Shown here in pieces: positions 1 to 8,419 of a DNA stretch of 8,419 nt. Source of the stretch: JBCDBH01 sp039184055 (GTDB taxonomy: Bacteria; Acidobacteriota; Thermoanaerobaculia; Multivoradales; J023); NCBI GenBank assembly GCA_039184055.1, contig JBCDBH010000262.1, forward strand, positions 1 to 8,419. Reading direction: 5' to 3'. Within the stretch, counting starts at the first letter, position 1. Every line of letters begins with the position of its first letter. The notes under the pieces were generated by a model. The model did not search any database. It had not been told where the DNA came from and was given only the letters and a program-made list of their open reading frames with translations. Position numbers and translations under genes: made by a program.

Positions 1-2320
1 CGTCGAGAATGGCGAATCGAATCTGCTTCGCGTGCTCGTGAAATACCTCCACGGCTCGTCGGCCGTTCTCGGCTTCGAGAACCGAAAAACCAGCACGTTC
101 GAGGAGCCCCCGCGTGGCTTGGCGAACCGAGACCTCGTCATCGGCGAGGAGAACGACACCACTTCCCCGCCAATCCTCGACCGCCGCCGAAGATCCCGGG
201 TCGACGGTATCCGCGGCCGGTTCCGCGAACGGGAAAAAGAGCGTGAAGACCGAGCCGCGACCGACCGAGCTCTCGACCGACACGGCCCCATCGTGGGCTC
301 GCATGATGCCCAGCAGCGCCGCCAGTCCGAGGCCCCGACCGCTCTTCTTGGTGGAAAAGAAGGGGTCGAACATGCGATCGAGCGTCTCTTTCGTCATCCC
401 GCAACCGGTATCGGCGACCTCGAGAAAAAGGTACTCCCCGCTCGGCAACGCATCAGCGAGATACGCCGATGCGAGAACACGAGAATCGACCTGTCGTGTT
501 CCGGTGGAAATCCGAATCGAGCCCGAGCCCTCACCCAAGGCGTCCGACGCATTGGTAATGAGATTCATCACCACCTGTCGAATTTGCGTCGCATCTCCTT
601 GGAGCTCGGGCAAAGAAGTCGCCAGGTCGAAGATCAACTCCGCCTTCTTGCTCACTGAGCTCCGCAGGAGCTCAGTCATCTCGGTCACCAGACTGTTAAC
701 ATCGATACGGCCCACCACGAATCGCCCTTTGCCCGAGTACGCGAGCATTTGATTCGACAGCTCGGCCGAGCGTTGCGCCGCTCGTTCGATCTCGCGTAAG
801 AAGGTCGTGGCACGTGAGCCTGAATCGAGCACCATGAGAGCCAAGTCGACGTTGCCCAGAATCCCCGCCAAGAGATTGTTGAAGTCATGCGCGATTCCGC
901 CCGCGAGCACGCCGAGGCTCTCGAGCTTCTGCACGTGCTGAACCTGTGCCTCGAGCTGTCGACGATGCTCTTCGATTCGTTCTCGCTCCAGCTCCGCTGC
1001 GGCGCGCGAGGCGAAAATCGACAAGAGGTAGCTATCGTGCTCGTCCTTGTCCAAGGGCTCGGTGTGCAATACGGCCAAGAGACCAATCGGCTCACCGTTC
1101 GTATCGAGAAGCGGCGCGCCGTGGTAGCTCTCGGCACCGAGCTCCTTCAACAAATCGTCATCGGGGAAAAGACCCTGTAGATCTCGTGGATACGCGCGTG
1201 CCTGCTTGGTTTTCGTGACTTCCTGGCACGGTGAGCCCGTCAACGGGTATTCGAGCGCATCGGCGAAGTCGTTGCCCGCCCAGACCGCTCGAGTCCGAAC
1301 GGTTTCGCCGTGGATCTCGGCCACCATCGCGTAGTCGGCCTCCAAGGCTAGTGCGAGGTGACGCGTCAAGGAGCGCAGAAACGCTTCACCGACCGCGCCA
1401 GCGGTACCTTCGACGATGGCCCGCAAGCGCTCGATCGAGCGTCGACGCTCGGTGATGTCGGTCGATACACCGAGAATCGATGGCAGATCCGATCGAGCAA
1501 AGGTGAAGGGAATCTTGACGGTCTGGAGATAGCGCACCCGTCCCGAGGCATCGGTGATCGTCTCCTCGGGGATCACCTTGATCTCACCGCTCTCGATCAC
1601 CGCCAAATCGTCACGACGAAAATGCTCCACCTCCTCGGCGGAGGACGCAAAATCCGCATCGGTCTTACCGGTGAGCTCGTCGACCGTCGTTCCATAGGCA
1701 TCGGCAACCGCTTGATTGACGAGCGTGAACCGGCCATCGCTGTCTTTGGCGAAGATGAAATGCGGCACCAGATCGATCACCTGCCGCATGCGTGCCTCAC
1801 TCTGCTCGACCGCCATCTCGGAACGGCGACGCTCGAGCTCGGCGGCGGCGCGACCCGCGAAGAGCTCGAGCAACGCCAGCTCGGGAGGACGATCACCAAA
1901 CGGCCGATCATCCATCACGACGAGGTGACCGATCGGATCGCCGCCGGTGCTACCGTTCAGCGGTACCGCCGCATAGCTCTCGGCGCTGAGTTGGACCAGG
2001 TCATCGTCATCGGGAAACAACTCTTGAATCTGACTCCCGTACACACGCCCGGTTCCTCTGGCGATGACGTGCTCACACGGCGTCCCGGCGATCCGATATT
2101 CGAAATTCTCGGCAAAAGCATTGTCACCCCAAAACGCCAGCGTCCGCAATTTGGTCACCGGTTGTTCGAAGCACTCGGTGGCGAAGCAATAGCGCACCGG
2201 CAAAGCCGTTGCGAGCGTCTCGACCAGCTTGCGAAAAAACTCTTCGCCAGTCGTTCGCGCCGTGCGTTCGACGATGGCTTCGAGCACTGCCACGGATCGA
2301 TCGTCGAGCTCGATGCTCAT
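1..2320 (-). CDS. Hybrid sensor histidine kinase, GAF-PAS-GAF-HisKA-HATPase-receiver (C-terminus cut by window edge)
   Basis: Reading the complement from ATG at 2320, the frame stays open for 773 codons to the left window edge. Domains by residue: GAF about 9-165; PAS about 178-290 (begins MRQVIDLVPHFIFAKDSDG); second GAF about 292-445; charged, probably coiled-coil linker about 440-470; HisKA with phospho-acceptor His478 in GGIAHDFNNLL; HATPase with N-box Asn586 (QVVMNLITNASDAL), G1 box Asp637 (DTGCGM), F-box (FDPFFSTK) and G2 box 661-665 (GRGLG); and a receiver starting near 722 with acidic pair Asp727-Asp728. The window ends at Asp773 in AILD, the predicted phospho-acceptor, so the rest of the receiver and the stop are missing. 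No signal peptide or membrane segment is seen, so it is probably a cytoplasmic sensor. The two GAFs resemble each other and share G(T/S)PC (Cys82, Cys365) and FPDD/AESY motifs. It follows a dehydrogenase gene by 43 bases. The ligand and the response-regulator partner are unknown. Domain calls are firm. Confidence 0.93.
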   Translation of the reverse strand, partial: MSIELDDRSVAVLEAIVERTARTTGEEFFRKLVETLATALPVRYCFATECFEQPVTKLRTLAFWGDNAFAENFEYRIAGTPCEHVIARGTGRVYGSQIQELFPDDDDLVQLSAESYAAVPLNGSTGGDPIGHLVVMDDRPFGDRPPELALLELFAGRAAAELERRRSEMAVEQSEARMRQVIDLVPHFIFAKDSDGRFTLVNQAVADAYGTTVDELTGKTDADFASSAEEVEHFRRDDLAVIESGEIKVIPEETITDASGRVRYLQTVKIPFTFARSDLPSILGVSTDITERRRSIERLRAIVEGTAGAVGEAFLRSLTRHLALALEADYAMVAEIHGETVRTRAVWAGNDFADALEYPLTGSPCQEVTKTKQARAYPRDLQGLFPDDDLLKELGAESYHGAPLLDTNGEPIGLLAVLHTEPLDKDEHDSYLLSIFASRAAAELERERIEEHRRQLEAQVQHVQKLESLGVLAGGIAHDFNNLLAGILGNVDLALMVLDSGSRATTFLREIERAAQRSAELSNQMLAYSGKGRFVVGRIDVNSLVTEMTELLRSSVSKKAELIFDLATSLPELQGDATQIRQVVMNLITNASDALGEGSGSIRISTGTRQVDSRVLASAYLADALPSGEYLFLEVADTGCGMTKETLDRMFDPFFSTKKSGRGLGLAALLGIMRAHDGAVSVESSVGRGSVFTLFFPFAEPAADTVDPGSSAAVEDWRGSGVVLLADDEVSVRQATRGLLERAGFSVLEAENGRRAVEVFHEHAKQIRFAILD

Positions 2321-2328
2321 CTCGTTGG

Positions 2329-2332
2329 CTCC
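2329..2332 (-). promoter_or_regulatory. Ribosome binding site of the hybrid kinase
   Basis: GGAG on the minus strand lies 8 bases before ATG 2320, ideal spacing. It favours this ATG over the in-frame GTG at 2338-2336, which would add six residues and would itself cover this site. Confidence 0.6.
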
Positions 2333-2363
2333 GTGCACCGACCCGCCAAACACCGATATGAGA

Positions 2364-3497
2364 TCACTCGTCACCGTCCTGGCGTACGAACTCGATCCCG
2401 CGAGCCGCGAGATCCGCCATCAAAAACTCGTAACAGGCCGACTCCTCGCCCACCGACTCGGGCGCCATGATGCCGGTCTTCCGCCAATGTCCGGCGGCGA
2501 TCAAACGCGCCATGCTCGTGGCGGCGTAGCCGGTGCAACGTGCCATCGCGGTCGTGCGGGTCGCGCGGTCGTAGCGATCGACGAGATCAAATGTGATCCG
2601 AGTCGTATCGCCACCGACGGTCTCGCCTTCGGCAACGGCACGGAAGCACAGCACGTCTTCGTCCTCCTCTTCGAGCTGCCAGGCCGAGAAAATCAACTTC
2701 TCGGTGAGCTGACGAGGCACCACGCTCTGGCCATCGAGCTCGATGGCTTGCTCGGAAAAGAACCCGGTCTCACGGAGAATTTCGACCCATTCGCGATGTC
2801 CCGGGTAGCGACAGGTCTTCTCGACCATTTCGGAAACATCGGTAAACCGCAGCAGACTGCGTAAACCGTCGGTGTTGAACGCTTCGAGCGTTCCCACCGA
2901 TGCAAATTCGATCCGCTCGGGCTCGGTCAAGGCAGGAACCGTCACCACGCTCCCGCTACGAATCATGCGAGTCGGTCGCGTGTACTCCTCGATCACATCG
3001 GCCGGAGCAAATGGAGCCTTGTACTCCCAAGGCCACGTTCGCTCGACTGGCAAGCCACCGACATAGCATCGAAAGACGTCGAGCTTGGTGAGCTCGGCTC
3101 GACAACGCCCGAAAAGAACATTGCTCATTCCCGGAGCGATCCCGGCGTCGACGATGGCGATCGATCCGTGCTCGCGCGCGAGCGTGTCGAGCTCGAAAGG
3201 ATCTTCGGTGAAGAATGAGATATCGACGACTGGCGTACCCGTCGAGACGACCGCGCGAAGAACCGAGAAGCCCAACCGGCTCGGAACGGCGCCGATCACC
3301 AAATCCGTCGACGTGGCAATATCTCGAACGATCGACGGATCCGACAAATCGCTCTCGACGGTGCCGCAGGCATCACTGAGTCGAGCCAGCGCGTGTCGTG
3401 ACACATCATGCACCGTAACGTCGAAACCCGACGCGACCATGTCTCGTGCCATCGCGGCACCCACCCGGCCACCACCCAAAACCGCTACTTTCTTCAT
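2364..3497 (-). CDS. Saccharopine dehydrogenase family oxidoreductase, probably L-lysine 6-dehydrogenase-like
   Basis: This is a complete 377-residue protein. The N-terminus (MKKVAVLGGGRVGAAMARD) is a Rossmann dinucleotide-binding fold with GGGRVG at residues 8-13. It is followed by the second half typical of saccharopine reductase and lysine 6-dehydrogenase enzymes: VDAGIAPGMSNVLFG (116-130), YVGGLPVERTWPWEYKAPFAP (about 145-165), GTLEAFNTDGLRSLL (202-216), KTCRYPGHREW (227-237) and a C-terminal GYAATSMARLIAAG (323-336). Known members carry out NAD(P)-dependent oxidation or reduction around the epsilon-amino group of lysine. Lysine 6-dehydrogenase makes 2-aminoadipate semialdehyde, which cyclises to piperideine-6-carboxylate. 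The single-domain length fits that enzyme better than the bifunctional eukaryotic one. ATG 3497 follows AAGGGGA with a short 4-5 base spacer. The next gene in the same direction is the hybrid kinase, 43 bases away. Family is secure. The substrate is inferred, and a carboxynorspermidine-dehydrogenase-like or other amino-acid dehydrogenase role is possible. Confidence 0.85.
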   Translation of the reverse strand: MKKVAVLGGGRVGAAMARDMVASGFDVTVHDVSRHALARLSDACGTVESDLSDPSIVRDIATSTDLVIGAVPSRLGFSVLRAVVSTGTPVVDISFFTEDPFELDTLAREHGSIAIVDAGIAPGMSNVLFGRCRAELTKLDVFRCYVGGLPVERTWPWEYKAPFAPADVIEEYTRPTRMIRSGSVVTVPALTEPERIEFASVGTLEAFNTDGLRSLLRFTDVSEMVEKTCRYPGHREWVEILRETGFFSEQAIELDGQSVVPRQLTEKLIFSAWQLEEEDEDVLCFRAVAEGETVGGDTTRITFDLVDRYDRATRTTAMARCTGYAATSMARLIAAGHWRKTGIMAPESVGEESACYEFLMADLAARGIEFVRQDGDE

Positions 3498-3664
3498 AGC
3501 TTCCCCTTATTCTCTTTCTCGCACGACGGTTTCCGATGTAACGTGCCGTGTCGAAAACCGACATGGCGAAGGGGTCCGTCGAGATCACGACGACGCCTTC
3601 CCCGGGCACATCGTCACCCGTCGACTTTACAACTATTCGCCACCGGCGCGATGTTCAGATGATT

Positions 3665-3688
3665 GTGGGTTGGCAGCGACCGACCCGC
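3665..3688 (+). other. Possible stem-loop in the intergenic region
   Basis: GTGGGTTGG (3665-3673) pairs with CCGACCCGC (3680-3688) around the 6-base loop CAGCGA. This gives a 9-bp stem with two G-U wobbles when transcribed on the plus strand. No T-run follows, so it is not an intrinsic terminator. It lies about 300 bases before metH. It may be a leader RNA element or chance in GC-rich DNA. Confidence 0.3.
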
Positions 3689-3839
3689 AAGGTAGGATCG
3701 ATTTCGTGCAGAACGTCGTCACCGCATCCACCATGAGTTTCGTTGCCAACGGATCCGTCGGGATCCACCGCACGACCCATGGCCACGAGGGCACCCCAAC
3801 CACACACGCCATCAGCCGTCACGTCCTGTGCACCCGACA

Positions 3840-3887
3840 CGAACGAATGCGCTGTCGGACGACCATCGCCTAGCACGCAAGCGTTCG
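3840..3887 (+). other. Possible interrupted stem-loop upstream of metH
   Basis: CGAACG (3840-3845) pairs with CGTTCG (3882-3887). After a 2x2 internal loop, TGCG (3848-3851) pairs with CGCA (3876-3879), leaving a 24-base apical loop. It lies about 100 bases before the metH start and could be part of a structured 5' leader. Only this one sequence is visible, so covariation cannot be judged and the element remains speculative. Confidence 0.25.
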
Positions 3888-3973
3888 CGCGACCTCACCG
3901 ATCCCGAGACCCCGTCCTTCCACGACTTGATCGCTGCTCGACCTCGGCTACCCAGCCGGGATGAGTGATTTGT

Positions 3974-3979
3974 AGGAGG
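3974..3979 (+). promoter_or_regulatory. Ribosome binding site of metH
   Basis: AGGAGG is a full Shine-Dalgarno core 8 bases before ATG 3988. It fixes the start and predicts strong translation initiation. Confidence 0.8.
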
Positions 3980-3987
3980 CCCACGAG

Positions 3988-7668
<3,681 letters not shown>

Positions 7669-7678
7669 CGGGTCGATT

Positions 7679-7696
7679 CGCCGACTCGGGTCGGCG
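7679..7696. terminator. Hairpin between convergent metH and STAS genes, possible bidirectional terminator
   Basis: CGCCGAC (7679-7685) and GTCGGCG (7690-7696) form a perfect 7-bp GC-rich stem around the loop TCGG. It lies in the 34-base gap between the metH stop and the STAS stop. There is no T-run on either strand, so it is not a canonical intrinsic terminator. The position between converging stops is what suggests a termination or 3'-end-protecting role. Confidence 0.4.
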
Positions 7697-7702
7697 CGAT
7701 GC

Positions 7703-8047
7703 TCAGCGGAAGCTGGCGATCGCGTCGACCTCGTTCTCGAAGGTCTCGAACACGCCGATGAGACGAGTCATGGTGAGAACCTTCTCGACCCGAGCTTCGA
7801 CGTTCATCAGCTTGATGACCGCTCCGAGATCATCGGCGTTGGCCTTGCAACCGACCAGCTCACCGAGGCCAGCCGAATCCATGGCGGTCACTTGCTTCAT
7901 ATCGATCAGAATGCGGCGCCCTCCGGAGTCGAGCACCTCGCGCACCGTTCTGCGCAACTGGATGTCGCCCTCGCCGATAGTGAGCTTGCCGTCTAGAGAA
8001 AGGACTGTGACGTCGTCGTCACGATCACGGCGGGTATGGATCTTCAT
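7703..8047 (-). CDS. STAS-domain anti-sigma-factor antagonist (SpoIIAA/RsbV-like)
   Basis: This is a complete 114-residue, single-domain STAS protein. It starts MKIHTRRDRDDDVTVLSLDG, followed by KLTIGEGDIQLRRTVREVLD. The central strand ILIDMKQVTAMDSAGLGELV places the conserved Ser58 in the DSAGL motif, the position phosphorylated in SpoIIAA and RsbV. In characterised systems the unphosphorylated protein binds an anti-sigma kinase (RsbW/SpoIIAB) and frees the sigma factor, and phosphorylation by that kinase switches it off. An SpoIIE/RsbU-type phosphatase reverses this. No such kinase, phosphatase or sigma factor lies in this window, so the partners are unknown. In many GC-rich bacteria similar proteins regulate other targets. 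GGAGG (8062-8058) lies 10 bases before ATG 8047. It follows a GAF-like gene in the same direction after 128 bases and converges on metH. No membrane segment is seen, so it is cytoplasmic. Confidence 0.9.
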   Translation of the reverse strand: MKIHTRRDRDDDVTVLSLDGKLTIGEGDIQLRRTVREVLDSGGRRILIDMKQVTAMDSAGLGELVGCKANADDLGAVIKLMNVEARVEKVLTMTRLIGVFETFENEVDAIASFR

Positions 8048-8085
8048 GGCGTCTTCGCCTCCGTCATTCGAACGTGGCTGAGCCC

Positions 8086-8100
8086 GGCTAGAGCCTAGCC
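8086..8100. other. Small perfect hairpin in the STAS leader
   Basis: GGCTAG (8086-8091) and CTAGCC (8095-8100) are exact inverted repeats with a 3-base spacer, about 40 bases before the STAS start. No T-run follows on either strand. It could be a dyad operator, an RNA hairpin or chance. Confidence 0.3.
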
Positions 8101-8138
8101 CCGATCATTTCGAGAGCACAGGTACAACAAGAACTTTC

Positions 8139-8167
8139 ATTTTACTCGATCTGCCCCGATCTCACCA
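8139..8167 (-). promoter_or_regulatory. Weak sigma-70-type promoter candidate for the STAS gene
   Basis: On the minus strand TAAAAT (8144-8139) matches the -10 consensus at five of six bases in an otherwise GC-rich stretch. Seventeen bases upstream, TGGTGA (8167-8162) matches -35 at only three of six. It would give a leader of about 85 bases that includes the hairpin. If real, the STAS gene has its own promoter rather than relying on read-through. Confidence 0.25.
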
Positions 8168-8175
8168 GAGACGCA

Positions 8176-8419
8176 CTACTCCATGGCCCATACGTGGGCG
8201 AGATATGGCGCGAAGATCTTGCAGCTCTTTTCCAGATTGGTCGCATCACGAGCGGTGAAATCAGCACCCGCGGCGGCCGGTGACGAGGCTGCTCGACTCA
8301 GCTCGATCACACCGATCTGCTCACCGCTACGATCGAGAAGTGGCGCCGCGATCATCTTCTGAATCGAGATGATCGTCCCATCGGCGTCCGGAATACGCTC
8401 GAAGAACCCCTTGTGTTCC
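8176..8419 (-). CDS. GAF-like domain protein, C-terminal fragment
   Basis: The complement is open from the right window edge to TAG at 8178-8176, giving the last 80 residues of a protein whose start lies outside the window. The fragment contains FFERIPDADGTIISIQKMIA, then APLLDRSGEQIGVIELSRAA, a short Ala/Pro-rich turn, and FTARDATNLEKSCKIFAPYL leading to the end. The pattern of PL, a charged turn, GxxIGVIEL, then FT..D...L forming the last helix is the usual C-terminal half of a GAF small-molecule sensor domain. The protein ends directly after this domain, so any output domain must lie upstream. It runs in the same direction as the STAS gene 128 bases downstream and may be functionally linked. 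The ligand is unknown. A related PAS/GAF-like fold is the main alternative. Confidence 0.65.
   Translation of the reverse strand, partial: EHKGFFERIPDADGTIISIQKMIAAPLLDRSGEQIGVIELSRAASSPAAAGADFTARDATNLEKSCKIFAPYLAHVWAME

Larger units (their letters stand above)
3498..3987. other. Divergent intergenic region between dehydrogenase and metH
   Basis: These 490 bases separate two divergent genes and should hold the promoters and leaders of both. Short open frames on both strands lack a good ribosome binding site and resemble no family I know, so I call no gene here. I see two possible stem-loops (listed separately) and twin GGATCC words at 3751-3756 and 3761-3766, the first inside the 10-base palindrome ACGGATCCGT. 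I found no B12 box of a cobalamin riboswitch and no SAH or SAM riboswitch core. No near-consensus sigma-70 promoter stands out. TTGATC at 3927-3932 followed by TACCCA at 3949-3954 is the best metH candidate, and it is poor. Confidence 0.6.
8048..8175 (-). other. Leader between GAF-like gene and STAS gene
   Basis: These 128 bases hold the STAS ribosome binding site, a small hairpin and a weak promoter candidate (listed separately). An ATG-to-TGA frame of 11 codons (8140-8105, MKVLVVPVLSK) has no ribosome binding site and I do not call it a gene. Confidence 0.5.

Noticed and set aside
32..658. 208-codon open frame on the plus strand
   Set aside because: It is the codon-aligned antisense of the kinase HATPase and receiver domains, which have clear N, G1, F and G2 boxes on the minus strand.
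1358..2470. 370-codon open frame on the plus strand, opposite the kinase
   Set aside because: It is codon-aligned with the kinase reading frame on the other strand. It is long because the kinase avoids CTA, TTA and TCA codons. The protein has no recognisable domain, while the minus strand encodes GAF and PAS motifs.
2229..2864. 211-codon open frame on the plus strand
   Set aside because: It lies opposite the dehydrogenase and the kinase start. Both real genes have family motifs and ribosome binding sites.
3406..3654. Minus-strand frame entering the dehydrogenase start region, with a possible GTG start at 3609
   Set aside because: It is out of frame with the dehydrogenase, overlaps its Rossmann motif, and has no clear ribosome binding site. 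It is not an N-terminal extension.
3085..3873. 262-codon open frame on the plus strand running from the dehydrogenase into the intergenic region
   Set aside because: It is mostly antisense to the dehydrogenase N-terminus. The intergenic tail has a composition unlike the real proteins and no known motif.
3655..3876. 73-codon minus-strand frame in the intergenic region
   Set aside because: It has no ribosome binding site that I can see, no known family, and could arise by chance in GC-rich DNA.
3660..3987. Cobalamin riboswitch before metH, suggested by CCCGCAA at 3684-3690
   Set aside because: The B12 box and the upstream core elements are missing. A seven-base resemblance is not enough.
8105..8140. 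11-codon leader-peptide-like frame (MKVLVVPVLSK) followed by a hairpin
   Set aside because: There is no ribosome binding site, no run of a regulatory amino acid, and no terminator/antiterminator pair, so an attenuator is not supported.

Overview
The window looks like chromosomal DNA of a GC-rich bacterium (roughly 60% G+C by eye). Genes are closely packed, have Shine-Dalgarno sites, and avoid TTA, CTA and TCA codons. The word TCGA is very frequent. A hybrid histidine kinase with GAF and PAS domains, a STAS protein and a lysine-dehydrogenase-like enzyme in a GC-rich genome would suit a myxobacterium-like or deltaproteobacterial lineage, or Acidobacteriota or a similar group. This is a weak inference: no rRNA or other taxonomic marker is present.

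Layout, left to right. (1) 1-2320, minus strand: a hybrid sensor histidine kinase, GAF-PAS-GAF-HisKA-HATPase-receiver, cut by the left window edge exactly at the predicted phospho-accepting Asp of the receiver. (2) 2364-3497, minus strand: a complete 377-residue saccharopine dehydrogenase/lysine 6-dehydrogenase family enzyme, 43 bases upstream of the kinase and probably co-transcribed with it. (3) 3498-3987: a 490-base divergent intergenic region with no convincing gene, two possible stem-loops and no riboswitch I recognise. (4) 3988-7668, plus strand: a complete cobalamin-dependent methionine synthase (metH) with all catalytic landmarks. (5) 7669-7702: a 34-base convergent gap with a perfect 7-bp hairpin. 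(6) 7703-8047, minus strand: a single-domain STAS protein of the anti-sigma-factor-antagonist type with an intact phosphorylatable Ser58. (7) 8048-8175: a 128-base leader with a small hairpin and a weak promoter candidate. (8) 8176-8419, minus strand: the C-terminal 80 residues of a GAF-like protein that runs off the right edge.

How they fit together: metH is a housekeeping methyl-cycle enzyme flanked by signalling genes. On the left, the lysine-dehydrogenase-like enzyme and the hybrid kinase form a probable two-gene unit, so the kinase may sense something tied to that metabolism (inference). On the right, the GAF-like gene and the STAS gene run in the same direction and may belong to a partner-switching pathway, but no kinase, phosphatase or sigma factor for it is visible. 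I found no mobile element, CRISPR array, tRNA or rRNA. I also found no clear case for a wholly new system. The most noteworthy items are the kinase architecture with duplicated Cys-containing GAF domains, its pairing with the dehydrogenase, and the unexplained metH leader.
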